NCBI RefSeq assembly: GCF_030908245.1 | Contig: NZ_JAVFJJ010000003.1 | Coordinates: 186,001 to 250,000, forward strand | Length of the DNA: 64,000 nucleotides | Reading direction: 5' to 3' | DNA from: Sinomonas sp. ASV322 | Lineage (GTDB): Bacteria; Actinomycetota; Actinomycetes; Actinomycetales; Micrococcaceae | Part shown: positions 1 to 8,470 of the stretch, one piece after another | Numbering within the stretch: the stretch's first letter is position 1 | Layout of the letters: each line of letters begins with the position of its first letter | The notes under the pieces: model-generated | What the model was told of the DNA's origin: nothing | Seen by the model: the letters and a program-made list of their open reading frames with translations, nothing else | The model's database searches: none | Position numbers and translations under genes: made by a program

Positions 1-501
1 GGGCACGCCAAGGTCGCCATCCTCTCCTGGGCGCCTGCCGAGTACGCCCGCCAGCGCCAGGACGGGATCACCTCCGCGCTCAAGGCCGCCGCGCCCGGCG
101 TCGAGATCGTCGCGACACAGGACGCGCTCTCCTCAACGGACGGGCTCGCGAAGGTCTCGACGATCCTCCAGGCGCACCCCGACCTCAACATGGTGCTCGC
201 GGTCGAGGACGCCGCCGGGCAGGGCGGCTACCAGGCCTTCCTCAACGCTGGGCACGCCGGCAACGACCCGAAGGTCTTCGTCGGCGGCATCGACGGTGCC
301 CAGGACGAGCTCAAGCTCGTCCAGCAGGGAACGATGTACCGCGCGACGTCGGCCTTCAACCAGCAGCTGCTCGGCGAGGGATTCGTGACGCTCCCAGACG
401 CTCTCCTGCACGGCGAGACCAAGAGCTACTACACGCCCGTCGAACTCGTGGAGAACGGAAACCCGGACATCACGAAGCTCCTCGGGTACTACGGCGGATG
501 A
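1..501 (+). CDS. Sugar-type ABC transporter substrate-binding protein (3' part)
   Basis: The reading frame is open from base 1, so only the last 166 residues are visible. They look like the C-terminal lobe of a periplasmic-binding-protein-like (LacI/RbsB fold) solute receptor: a Rossmann-type segment (KVAILSWAP), a helix ending in the LQAHPDLNMVLAVEDAAGQG turn, then a VGGIDGAQDELKLVQQG segment typical of ribose/xylose-class receptors. It would be a secreted lipoprotein delivering substrate to the downstream ATPase and permease, but signal peptide and lipobox lie outside the window. The stop overlaps the ATPase start (ATGA), so it is the first visible gene of a coupled operon. The family assignment is solid; the ligand is unknown and may not be a sugar, because the operon also encodes an amidase. 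Confidence 0.85.
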   Translation, partial: GHAKVAILSWAPAEYARQRQDGITSALKAAAPGVEIVATQDALSSTDGLAKVSTILQAHPDLNMVLAVEDAAGQGGYQAFLNAGHAGNDPKVFVGGIDGAQDELKLVQQGTMYRATSAFNQQLLGEGFVTLPDALLHGETKSYYTPVELVENGNPDITKLLGYYGG

Positions 502-2039
502 CGGCCTTGAATGCAGAGGCGGCGGCACCGGCCGCCGCCTTTGCGGTCCGCTCGCTGCACAAGTCCTACGGCGGGGTCCCCGTGCTCCAGGGAGTCGACC
601 TCGACGTGCGGCCTGGGGAGATCCACGCGCTTCTCGGCGCGAACGGCGCGGGCAAGTCGACCCTCATCAAGTGCATCGCGGGGGTCACGCAGCCAGACTC
701 CGGCGCGATCGAAATCGGCGGGTCGAGCTACGCCCAGCTCTCGCCGTCGTCGTCCCGCGCCGCGGGCGTCGCCGTCATCTACCAAGAGCTCAGCGTCGCT
801 CCGACGCTGAGCGTGACGGCGAACGTCTTCCTCGGCAACGAGCGCCGCTTCGGGCCCTTCGTCAGGCACCGTGCGCAGGCCCGCGAGGCGAAGCGGGCGC
901 TCGCCGACCTCGGCATGGACCTCGATCTCGCGCGGCCGCTCGGCTCGTACGGCGCCGCGGAATCGCAGGTCGTCGAGATCGTCAAGGCGCTCCGGAGCGA
1001 GCCTCGAGTGCTCATCCTCGACGAGCCGACGGCGTCGCTCACCCAGAAGGAGGCCGAGCAGCTCGCGGACAAGATGCGCGCCCTTCGGGCCCAGGGCGTC
1101 CCGCTCCTGTTCGTCACCCACCGCCTCGACGAGGTGTTCGCGCTCGCGGATCGCGTCTCGATCCTCCGGGCCGGGAAGATCGTGCTCTCCAAGGCAACGC
1201 GAGACTGCACGCCCCGCGAGCTCGTGACGGCGATCGTCGGGCGGGATCCCGAGACCCTCGCGCGGACGGGCGCGGCCGCGAGCACGGGCACGCCTCCGCT
1301 CCTCGCGGTCCGCGACCTCGTTGGGCCTGACCTCGGCCCGCTCGACCTCGACGTGTTCCCCGGCGAGGTGCTCGGCCTCTACGGGCTCGTCGGCTCGGGA
1401 CGCACGGAACTGCTCGAATCGCTCTTCGGGGCGCGGCTCACCGTGCGGGGGCAGATTGTGCTCGACGGCAAGGAGCTTCGCCTCTCGGGCCCGGGCGCCG
1501 CGATCGGAGTGGGCATCGCGCTCGTCCCCTCGGACCGCAAGCGCAAGGGGATCATCGGCGAGCTCTCCGCACAGGCCAACGTCATCCTCTCCTCGGGCCG
1601 CGCGCTTGGGCGCGCTGGATTCCGCCGCCGCGCGGCCGAGGGCCGCTCCTTTCGCTCCGTAGCGGCGGACCTCGACCTGCGGCCCATGAGCCCAAGGCTG
1701 GAGGGGCGCCGCTTCTCGGGCGGCAATCAACAGAAGCTCGTCGTGGGCCGATGGCTCCAGCCCGAGCTCGGATGCCGCATCTTGCTCCTCGACGAGCCGA
1801 CGCAGGGCGTCGACGTCGGCGCACGCGCAGACCTGTACCGCGCTGTCCGTGCATTCGTCGGGACGGAGCGCGCCGCGATCGTCGCCTCGTCCGAGCCGAC
1901 CGAGCTCCAGCAGCTTGCCGACCGCGTGATCGTGCTGTCGCGCGGCCGCGTCGCGACGACGCTTCCCGTGGCGGAGGCCACCGAGCACCGCCTCATCGAA
2001 CTTGCCCACCTGTCCGAAATCCCCGGAGGGACCCCATGA
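498..2039 (+). CDS. CUT2-family ABC transporter ATP-binding protein (duplicated NBD)
   Basis: 513 aa, the usual length of RbsA/MglA/XylG-type proteins with two nucleotide-binding domains. NBD1 has Walker A GANGAGKST (residues 47-55) and Walker B RVLILDEPTAS, with a degenerate signature (GAAESQVVEIVKAL). NBD2 has a degenerate Walker A (GLVGSGRTE) but an intact signature SGGNQQKLVVGRWL and Walker B ILLLDEPTQGVDVG. Such asymmetry is normal for the CUT2 class. The ATG at 498 overlaps the stop of the binding-protein gene, and the stop overlaps the permease start, so the three parts are translationally coupled. It powers import at the inner face of the membrane. Confidence 0.93.
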   Translation: MTALNAEAAAPAAAFAVRSLHKSYGGVPVLQGVDLDVRPGEIHALLGANGAGKSTLIKCIAGVTQPDSGAIEIGGSSYAQLSPSSSRAAGVAVIYQELSVAPTLSVTANVFLGNERRFGPFVRHRAQAREAKRALADLGMDLDLARPLGSYGAAESQVVEIVKALRSEPRVLILDEPTASLTQKEAEQLADKMRALRAQGVPLLFVTHRLDEVFALADRVSILRAGKIVLSKATRDCTPRELVTAIVGRDPETLARTGAAASTGTPPLLAVRDLVGPDLGPLDLDVFPGEVLGLYGLVGSGRTELLESLFGARLTVRGQIVLDGKELRLSGPGAAIGVGIALVPSDRKRKGIIGELSAQANVILSSGRALGRAGFRRRAAEGRSFRSVAADLDLRPMSPRLEGRRFSGGNQQKLVVGRWLQPELGCRILLLDEPTQGVDVGARADLYRAVRAFVGTERAAIVASSEPTELQQLADRVIVLSRGRVATTLPVAEATEHRLIELAHLSEIPGGTP

Positions 2040-3133
2040 ACCTCAGGCGCCTCACGTCAGCGCAGGGCTTCAGGCCCGAATGGATCACCAACAACGTCCT
2101 CCTCGTCGCCCTAGTGCTCCTGTGCTTGTACTTTGCAGCGCAGACGCCCTTCTTCCTCGACGCAGGCAATGCGAAGGTCGTCCTGCAGAACAACGCAACG
2201 CTCGGCATCGTCGTCGTCGCGCTCACGTTCCTCGTGATCTCGGGCGGGGTCGACCTCTCGGTGGGTTCCGCCGTCGGCCTCTCGGGCACCCTCACGGCGC
2301 TCGCGTCCGTCGAATGGGGGCTCGGGGACGTCCAAGCGGCCAGCATCGGCATCCTCGCGGGCGTCGGGGTGGGCCTCGTCAACGGCATCCTGTGCGGCCT
2401 CCTCGAGTTCAACCCTGTGATCGTGACACTCGGCATGCTCGGCGCCGTCCGCGGCCTCACGCTGCTCATCCACCACGACCAGGTTTTCGGTCTCAACGGC
2501 AGCCTCCCCGCGCTCGCCTCGGCCCAGATCGCCGGGATCCCGGTCATCGCCGTGATCGCGCTTGCCGCGTTCGCGGTGGGGGCCATCTTCCTCCGCACGA
2601 CCATATGGGGCCCGTACCTCTTTGCAATCGGGACAAACCGTGAGGCCGCATTCCTCGCGGGGCTCCCTGTTCGGGCCCTCCCGTTCGCCCTGTATCTCCT
2701 CTCCGGAACAACCGCAGGCATCGCGGGGGTCCTTCTTGCGGCCCGCCTCAACGGGGCCGCTCCGGGCCAGCAGGGCATCAACCTCGAACTCCAGGCGCTC
2801 ACGGTGGTCCTGCTCGGCGGAGTGGCGTTCTCCGGCGGCCGCGGTCGGCTCCTCGGCGTTTTCACAGGGTGGATCTTCCTCGGCGTGCTCGAGAACGGCC
2901 TCACGCTCACGAATGTCACGCCCTTCGTCGAGACGCTCGTCGAGGGGCTCGCGCTCGTGTTCGCTGCCGGCCTCGAGGCCCTCAGCACGGTGCTCGCGAC
3001 GCGCCTTGCGGATCGCCGCAAAGCCGTGGCGCGCCTATCCGCGGGCCCTGATGCGAGCCCGATGGCGCGCGATGGCGACGCGGCCGACGGCGAGACCGCC
3101 GATGGCGAGACGGCCGTGGCGGCGGGCCTGTGA
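2036..3133 (+). CDS. CUT2-family ABC transporter permease (RbsC-like)
   Basis: 365 aa from ATG 2036, which overlaps the ATPase stop. About nine or ten hydrophobic segments. It carries the family motifs ISGGVDLSVGSAVGLSG near the N-terminus and TVVLLGGVAFSGGRGRLLGVFTG toward the C-terminus, both hallmarks of the RbsC/BPD_transp_2 family. The C-terminal ~40 residues are hydrophilic and contain the short repeats DGETADGETA. It should form a homodimeric channel with the upstream ATPase. An earlier in-frame start would lie inside the ATPase gene and is rejected because of the clean ATGA coupling. Confidence 0.92.
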   Translation: MNLRRLTSAQGFRPEWITNNVLLVALVLLCLYFAAQTPFFLDAGNAKVVLQNNATLGIVVVALTFLVISGGVDLSVGSAVGLSGTLTALASVEWGLGDVQAASIGILAGVGVGLVNGILCGLLEFNPVIVTLGMLGAVRGLTLLIHHDQVFGLNGSLPALASAQIAGIPVIAVIALAAFAVGAIFLRTTIWGPYLFAIGTNREAAFLAGLPVRALPFALYLLSGTTAGIAGVLLAARLNGAAPGQQGINLELQALTVVLLGGVAFSGGRGRLLGVFTGWIFLGVLENGLTLTNVTPFVETLVEGLALVFAAGLEALSTVLATRLADRRKAVARLSAGPDASPMARDGDAADGETADGETAVAAGL

Positions 3134-3363
3134 CGGGCGCGCCGGGCGGGGCCGCGCACGAGCCGCCCACCGGGCCGCGGCCGGTGACGGGCGCGACGGT
3201 TCGCGCGGCGGCGTCGCTCGTCGGCCTGCCGCTCTCGGACGCCGAGTGCGAGGCGCTCGTTCCACGGGTGGCCGACTACGTGCGGATGGGCCTCCTCATT
3301 GCGCGCGCGGCAGACAGTGACGTGCTCCCGACCGACGACCCGAGGTGGTTCTTCCGTGACTGA
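3130..3363 (+). CDS. Small AtzG/GatC-like (DUF4089-type) amidase partner
   Basis: 77 aa; start overlaps the permease stop and end overlaps the amidase start, so it is embedded in a coupled operon. The core VRAAASLVGLPLSDAECEAL, followed by a helix and an acidic turn (VLPTDDPRWFF), resembles the small helical AtzG/DUF4089 proteins that wrap an amidase subunit the way GatC wraps GatA. I recognise this by pattern only; the similarity is short. Inference: it is a structural or activating subunit for the next gene product. It could instead be a lineage-specific peptide without that role. Confidence 0.6.
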   Translation: MTGAPGGAAHEPPTGPRPVTGATVRAAASLVGLPLSDAECEALVPRVADYVRMGLLIARAADSDVLPTDDPRWFFRD

Positions 3364-4735
3364 TCCAGCCGACCTGACCCTCAGCGAGGCGAGCGCCCTC
3401 GTAGCGGCACGCGAGCTCTCCTCGGCCGAGCTTGTGCAGGCGACCCTGCGCCGCCTCGACGCCACCGAGCCCAGGGTGCACGCGTACGCCCACCGCTTCG
3501 ACGAGGCGGCCCTCGCGGCCGCGCGGGACGCGGATTCCACTCCTCGGCGCGGGCCGCTCCACGGCCTTCCGTTTGCCGTCAAAGACACACTGTCCACGCA
3601 CGGGACGCCGACCGAGGCCGGTTCGCGCTCGCTCGCGGGGAGGATCGGCACGTTCGATGCGACCGCCGTCGCCCGTCTCCGCGCGGCGGGCGCGATCATG
3701 CTCGGCAAGCATGTCACGCACGAGTTCGCACAGGGCCAGGAAGAGGCGGTGACGCGCAACCCGTGGGCGCCGGAGCGTTTCGCGGGCGGCTCGAGCGCCG
3801 GGAGCGGGGCATCCGTCGCGGTCGGCTCGTCGATGCTCTCGGTGGCGACCGATGCGGGTGGATCCACGCGGATGCCCGCTGCGCTCACGGGAGTCGTGGG
3901 ACTCAAGCCCACGTACGGCCGGATCAGCACGTACGGCACGGTGCCCGGTGCGGCCGTCGCGGGCGCCGAGCACATCGGCCTCGTGACCCGTTCGGTTGCG
4001 GACCTCGACCTTGTGCTCCCCGTCGTCTCGGGCGCAGATCCCCACGACGCGCGCACGGCGGACCAGCCTGTCTATCGGCCTTCGCTCGCGCGCGGTGCCG
4101 CGGGACGCCGCATCGGGGTCATCCGCCGCGTGCGGGCCGGCCAGCGGGTCGAAAGTGCCGTTGACGAGGGGTTCGAGCGTGCGCTCAGCGCTCTGCAGGG
4201 CCTCGGCGCGACACTCGTCGAGCTCGACCTTGACCTAGCCCTCGCGTCCCCGGCGGCCGCGCTCCTCGTTGGCGCCGCGGCGTCGGCCCCGCATCTCGGG
4301 ACCCTCCAGCAGGGCGGGGACGGGATCCGCCACGAGGTCAGGCTGCACCTTGCGGCGGGCCTCCTCATCCCCGCGCAATTCGTCCACGCCGCCCGCAGCG
4401 TGCGAACGCTCCTCCGCCGTCAGGTGGGCGAGGCGTTCGCGACGCACCGGCTCGACGCCCTCGCAACTCCCACCCTCCCGTCCGTGCCGCCGCTCCTCGC
4501 GGACTTCGACCCGGCCACGGACATGGGCGCGCTCACCGACTTCGTCTCGCCGTGGAACCTCACGGGCCAGCCTGCGATCAGCGTCCCGGCCGGCCTCTCG
4601 CCGGGAGGCCTTCCGCTCGCGGTCCAGTTCGTCGGGGTGCCGTTCGGCGAAGCGGACCTCGTGGCGCTCGCGGTGGCCTTCGAGGCCGTCATGACGCAGT
4701 CACGGCCCGCGCCCCTCGCGGAGCGCGTGCCGTGA
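3356..4735 (+). CDS. Amidase-signature hydrolase (AtzE/GatA-like)
   Basis: 459 aa from GTG 3356 (VTDPADLTLSEAS), overlapping the small gene by 8 bases. It has the complete amidase-signature Ser-cisSer-Lys triad: Lys in PFAVKDTLST, the Gly/Ser loop GGSSAGSGASVAVGSS, and nucleophile Ser in TDAGGSTRMPAAL, followed by VGLKPTYGRIS. Cytoplasmic hydrolase of a C-N amide bond. With the upstream importer and AtzG-like partner the simplest model is uptake then hydrolysis of an amide or ureide compound. The gene is not gatA of the transamidosome: there is no gatB or gatC neighbour. The longer in-frame start at 3299 would cut deep into the preceding gene and is disfavoured. Confidence 0.85.
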   Translation: MTDPADLTLSEASALVAARELSSAELVQATLRRLDATEPRVHAYAHRFDEAALAAARDADSTPRRGPLHGLPFAVKDTLSTHGTPTEAGSRSLAGRIGTFDATAVARLRAAGAIMLGKHVTHEFAQGQEEAVTRNPWAPERFAGGSSAGSGASVAVGSSMLSVATDAGGSTRMPAALTGVVGLKPTYGRISTYGTVPGAAVAGAEHIGLVTRSVADLDLVLPVVSGADPHDARTADQPVYRPSLARGAAGRRIGVIRRVRAGQRVESAVDEGFERALSALQGLGATLVELDLDLALASPAAALLVGAAASAPHLGTLQQGGDGIRHEVRLHLAAGLLIPAQFVHAARSVRTLLRRQVGEAFATHRLDALATPTLPSVPPLLADFDPATDMGALTDFVSPWNLTGQPAISVPAGLSPGGLPLAVQFVGVPFGEADLVALAVAFEAVMTQSRPAPLAERVP

Positions 4736-4752
4736 CTGGCGTTCCCCCTTCC

Positions 4753-5055
4753 CTACGCGGTCGGGGCTCCCGGGCCCTGCGAGCCCGGGCCGGCCGAATC
4801 GCCGCGGCCGGATCGCGGGCCACCGAGCAGGTTCTCGAGGATGATCGAGCCGTTCTGGTCCGGGATGAGCGCCCACCCCACGAGATACGCGAAGACCGCG
4901 GGCCCGGGGAGGAAGCACAGGACGACGAAGATGATCCGGAGGAAGGCGACATCGACGTCGAGCCGGTCGGCGAGTCCGCCGAGCACGCCGCCGACGATGC
5001 GCCGCGGCCCCCGGCGGAGTCCGCCAGAGCGGAGGGCGTTGAAGAACGAGTCCAT
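4753..5055 (-). CDS. Small PspC-domain membrane protein
   Basis: 100 aa from ATG 5055 (MDSFFNALRSGG), chosen because GAAGGAG lies about seven bases upstream; a TTG 15 bases further out would fall inside that ribosome-binding site. The whole protein is one PspC domain: basic turn LRRGPRRIVGGVLGGLADRL, then a hydrophobic hairpin ending in AYLVGWALIPDQNG. The tail is Gly/Ser/Pro-rich. PspC domains sense or transmit envelope stress in actinobacteria and in E. coli. It lies downstream of two further membrane proteins on the same strand. Confidence 0.85.
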   Translation of the reverse strand: MDSFFNALRSGGLRRGPRRIVGGVLGGLADRLDVDVAFLRIIFVVLCFLPGPAVFAYLVGWALIPDQNGSIILENLLGGPRSGRGDSAGPGSQGPGAPTA

Positions 5056-5112
5056 GGTGATCTCCTTCAAGCTGCTGATTCGGGGTGGTCGTGGGTCGGG
5101 ACAGGCGGCGCG

Positions 5113-5466
5113 TCAGAGCGCGTCGGACGGACCGCTCTCGTACGGGTTGGAGCGGGGCGCCTCGCCGCCCGTGTCGTCTCCGGCCGGGTCAGCGGACGAC
5201 GGCGAGTGGTCACCGGGGCTTCCCAGCGCACCCGGGTACGCGGCGCCGTCGACCGCCTTCCGGCGGCGCGCCCCCGCAAGGGTCCCCCCGACGACGAGGC
5301 CCACGCCCGCGATGACCAGGAGCGAGACCGCGGCCACGCCCGGATCTACGGCGAACCAGCCGAGCCGGCTCGCGAGGAGCAGACCTGCTATTGCCACGAC
5401 CACAACCCCCCAGACCATCGTGCCCACGCTCGGGCCCCGCGTTGCGTCCTGCTCGGGAATGCTCAT
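5113..5466 (-). CDS. Two-TM membrane protein of the PspC cluster
   Basis: 117 aa with a short polar N-terminus, two adjacent hydrophobic segments (VWGVVVVAIAGLLLASRLGW and VAAVSLLVIAGVGLVVGGTL), a basic ARRRKA stop-transfer and a disordered acidic/Pro C-terminus. No enzymatic motif. Only one base separates it from the stop of the large PspC protein, and 57 bases separate it from the small PspC protein, so the three are probably one transcript read leftward. Function unknown; likely an accessory of the envelope-stress module. Confidence 0.75.
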   Translation of the reverse strand: MSIPEQDATRGPSVGTMVWGVVVVAIAGLLLASRLGWFAVDPGVAAVSLLVIAGVGLVVGGTLAGARRRKAVDGAAYPGALGSPGDHSPSSADPAGDDTGGEAPRSNPYESGPSDAL

Positions 5467-5467
5467 G

Positions 5468-7036
5468 TCACCGCTCCTGCTCGATCGTGATGTTGCTCAT
5501 GGTGGCGTCCAGCTTCAGGACGAGCGTTCGGCCCGCCGCGGACGTGTTGTAGCTTTGCGAGTCCTGGGTGTTGAAGCCCGAGATCGATCTGCTGCCGAAC
5601 TGGACGCTGCTCATCGTCGCGTCCGCCTGGACCGTCACGGGGATGTCCTTGGGGATCTCGATGGCGAGCTGGCTCATCGTCGCGTCGACCGGAATCGTGG
5701 CGTCGGACGTGAGCGGGCCGGAAGAGTCGAGCTGCCGCAGATCGAGCTTTCCGGCTGATCCCGTGACGTGATACCCGGTGACGGCCTGCTGAACCGAGGT
5801 CGGTGCGAAGTTGACCGTTCCACGGGGGCGGCCGAACTGGGAGACCGGCTGAGTCACGGCCGCTGCAATGAGCGCGATGATGGCGAAGAGGGACAGGAGT
5901 CCGCTCGTGCGGCCCAGCAGGCCGGCGACGATGATGCCGAGGCCGATGATCCCCGCGCCGATTGCCCACAATGCGCCGGTCGAGGGCGCGACGAGCGTGG
6001 TTCCGGCGACGTTGAGGGCCATGAGCGTTCCCGCGACGAGCACGGCGAGGCCGAGGACGACGGCGGTGTAAGGCCCTCCCGGGCCACGTCGCCGAGGCTT
6101 GAGGGCAGTCTGCTGGCGGGCCCACTGGGCCGAGGTCCCGTGGTGCCTCCTCGCGGGCCCCCCGTAGGGGCCGCCGTACGGCGAGCCTCCGTACGGCGAG
6201 CCGGCGTACGGGCCTCCATAGGGGGCTCCGTAGGATTGGCCGCCGGACGCAGCCGGGTCGTAGGCCTGCGAATGGTAGGTCTCAGCGCCGTAACGTCCCT
6301 GGCCGTAATTTCCCTGGCCATAGCCCCCTTGGCCATAGGGCGCGGGGCCATAGCCTCCCTGGCCGTAGGACGCGGGGCCATAGGGATCCTGTCCGGGAGA
6401 GGCCTGCGGGCCTTCCGCGGCGGTCGGTTCCGTGGAGGCCTCAAACCGTGGCGACCCCGACCGGCGTGCCCGGCGCGACCGGGCGATGCTGAAGAAGACG
6501 AGGCCCACGATTCCGATCCAGAACAGAGCCCACAGCGGTTCGGTCCCGCGCATCTCTCCGAACCAGAAGCCGGCGCGGGCACCGCCGAGGCCCAGGATGG
6601 TTGCGACGAGGCCGCCCGTCATCCCAGCGGTCCAGCGGCCTCGCATCGCCTCTTGCAGGTGGATCCTGCCGTCTGGCTCGGGGAGCAGGAGCCACAGGAC
6701 GCCGTAGGCGAGGACGCCGATCCCCAGGAAGATCGCCGCGACGATGAAGAGTCCGCGCACAATGACGGGGTCGATGCCCCAGCGGTGCGCGAGGCCGCTC
6801 GCGACGCCGCCAGCCCAGCGATCGGGGCCGCGGGTCACACCGAGTCCTCGGATCCAGCTGAAGAAGTCGCCGCCGGTCTTGCCGGGGTGCCCAGCGCCGG
6901 GGTGTTGCCCCGAGCCGGGGTGTCCAGCGCCGGGGTCTCCGGAGCCGGTGCGTCCGGTGCCAGGGCCGCCAGTGGGCTGGCCCGGCGTGCCGGGGAGTGG
7001 GGAGTCGGAGCTCCCAGGGGTCTGTTCGGTGCTCAT
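5468..7036 (-). CDS. Large PspC-domain protein with LiaF-like C-terminus
   Basis: 522 aa from ATG 7036 (MSTEQTPGSS); AAGGA lies seven bases upstream. Order: Pro/Gly/Thr-rich N-terminus, PspC domain at about residues 57-130 (GVTRGPDRWAGGVASGLAHR ... LLLPEPDG), one further TM region, a Tyr/Gly/Gln low-complexity linker (repeats of YGQGGYG type, about 6160-6400), three hydrophobic segments, then a beta-rich C-terminus in which DATMS occurs three times at regular spacing. The C-terminus resembles the repeat-type beta domain seen in LiaF/DUF4097-like proteins. It is divergent from the PspC-kinase gene and probably acts as its membrane partner or inhibitor by analogy with LiaFSR; that role is inference. 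Confidence 0.82.
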   Translation of the reverse strand: MSTEQTPGSSDSPLPGTPGQPTGGPGTGRTGSGDPGAGHPGSGQHPGAGHPGKTGGDFFSWIRGLGVTRGPDRWAGGVASGLAHRWGIDPVIVRGLFIVAAIFLGIGVLAYGVLWLLLPEPDGRIHLQEAMRGRWTAGMTGGLVATILGLGGARAGFWFGEMRGTEPLWALFWIGIVGLVFFSIARSRRARRSGSPRFEASTEPTAAEGPQASPGQDPYGPASYGQGGYGPAPYGQGGYGQGNYGQGRYGAETYHSQAYDPAASGGQSYGAPYGGPYAGSPYGGSPYGGPYGGPARRHHGTSAQWARQQTALKPRRRGPGGPYTAVVLGLAVLVAGTLMALNVAGTTLVAPSTGALWAIGAGIIGLGIIVAGLLGRTSGLLSLFAIIALIAAAVTQPVSQFGRPRGTVNFAPTSVQQAVTGYHVTGSAGKLDLRQLDSSGPLTSDATIPVDATMSQLAIEIPKDIPVTVQADATMSSVQFGSRSISGFNTQDSQSYNTSAAGRTLVLKLDATMSNITIEQER

Positions 7037-7162
7037 GCCTCCATCCTTCCCGGCCGCATCCCGCCGGGCCCATGGGGTGAACCCCTGATCCGACCCTGAT
7101 TTGGCCCCGGGTTCCCCGGATCTACGCCCCTGAGCGGGCTGAAGCGTGCTTGGATTGATGGC

Positions 7163-8470
7163 ATGAGCATTGCCCACGCCAGGCCACCCCTTGTGCGGTC
7201 AGAGGACCGCCTGGTCGCGGGCGTCTGCTCGGGCCTCGCCCGACATCTCGGGCTGCGCACCGACGTCGTCCGGTGGGCGATGGTCTTCGCGACGCTCCTC
7301 GGCGGCGCGGGAATCGTGTTCTACGGCTGGCTGTGGATCATGGTTCCCACGGCGGCGGAGGCGGCTCGGCGCGGCGCTCGCCGTCCGGCGTCGTCCATTG
7401 CCCCCGCCGTGAGCGAGCCGGCCGGGCAGGCGCGGACGACGGCGCCGCCCGCCTTCCCGGGCGCGCCCGAGCGCCCGCTGCGGCTCGGCGGGCACGGCCG
7501 GGAAATCCTGCTCGGGACGGTCCTGCTGCTCGGGGCGCTGGCCGTCGGAACGGGGCTCCTCGGGCTCACGGTGCCGCTCGGCGTCGTGGTTCCCGTTGCG
7601 GCGATCCTCGGCGGCGCCGCCCTCGCGTGGCTCCAGCTCGACGAATCGCGGCGCACGCAGCTTGTGCGCGGCGCGGGTGCTGGCCGGTGGGTCGGCTGGC
7701 TGCGGCTCGGGGCGGGGCTCGCCCTCGTCGTCGCCGGTGTGACTCTCGCCATCTCGGGCAGCCAGTGGAACGTGCTCGGCCTTGCACTGCTCGCGTCGCT
7801 CGCGGTCCTCGCGGGGGTGGCGCTCGTCCTGTTGCCGTGGGGCCTCAAGTTCTGGCGCGATTTCGGGGCCGAGCGGGCCGCACGAGTGCGCGAGGCGGAG
7901 AGGGCCGAGATCGCGGCGCACCTCCACGATTCCGTCCTCCAGACGCTCGCCCTCATCCAGCGGCGCGCCGGGAGCGAAGCGGACGTGACGCGGCTTGCGC
8001 GTGCCCAGGAACGCGAGCTGCGCGAGTGGCTGTACCGCGACGAGCGGCGCTCCGGGGGAGCGTTCGCAGACCGGCTCAAGGCGCTCGCCGCCGAGGTCGA
8101 GGACGCGCATGGGCACGCGGTCGACGTCGTCTGCGTCGGCGACGCGTCGCTCCTCGAAGGGCAGCGAGAGCAGCGCGAGCGCATCGAGGCACTCTTGCAG
8201 GCCGCGCGAGAGGCCATGTTGAACGCCGTCCGGCACGCCGGAGGGCCCGTGTCCGTCTATGCGGAGGCCTCGCGCGATGCGATCGACGTGTTCGTGAAGG
8301 ATCGCGGACCGGGGTTCGAGCTCGATGCGGTGCCCGAGGACAGGCTCGGAGTGCGCGAATCGATCGTGGGGCGCATGCGCCGCCACGGCGGCGAGGCGAC
8401 CATCGTCTCGGGGCCGGACGGCACCGAGGTGCGCTTGCGGCTCGCAGGCATCGGAACGGAGGAGTCATGA
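7163..8470 (+). CDS. PspC-domain sensor histidine kinase (NarL/LiaS type)
   Basis: 435 aa. Residues 1-65 form a PspC domain (RSEDRLVAGVCSGLARHLGL ... GWLWIMVP), followed by about four further hydrophobic segments, then a HisKA_3 dimerisation helix with HLHDSVLQTLALIQRR (phospho-acceptor His at about residue 255) and a HATPase domain: N-box EAMLNAVRHA, G1 VKDRGPGFE, G2 RLGVRESIVGRM. It would autophosphorylate at the membrane and pass phosphate to the LuxR-type regulator whose ATG overlaps its stop. The input domain is the same fold as in two neighbouring proteins encoded divergently, which implies shared envelope sensing. Confidence 0.9.
   Translation: MSIAHARPPLVRSEDRLVAGVCSGLARHLGLRTDVVRWAMVFATLLGGAGIVFYGWLWIMVPTAAEAARRGARRPASSIAPAVSEPAGQARTTAPPAFPGAPERPLRLGGHGREILLGTVLLLGALAVGTGLLGLTVPLGVVVPVAAILGGAALAWLQLDESRRTQLVRGAGAGRWVGWLRLGAGLALVVAGVTLAISGSQWNVLGLALLASLAVLAGVALVLLPWGLKFWRDFGAERAARVREAERAEIAAHLHDSVLQTLALIQRRAGSEADVTRLARAQERELREWLYRDERRSGGAFADRLKALAAEVEDAHGHAVDVVCVGDASLLEGQREQRERIEALLQAAREAMLNAVRHAGGPVSVYAEASRDAIDVFVKDRGPGFELDAVPEDRLGVRESIVGRMRRHGGEATIVSGPDGTEVRLRLAGIGTEES

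Noticed and set aside
489-2009. Leftward 506-codon frame opposite the CUT2 ATPase
   Set aside because: Shadow of a gene with complete Walker and signature motifs.
1751-2035. N-terminal extension of the permease inside the ATPase gene
   Set aside because: The ATGA at 2036 gives a clean coupled start, and the extension is Arg-rich and unlike any permease.
3356-4735. GatA of the Glu-tRNA(Gln) amidotransferase
   Set aside because: No gatB or gatC neighbours; it is coupled to an importer, and the small partner is closer to AtzG than to GatC.
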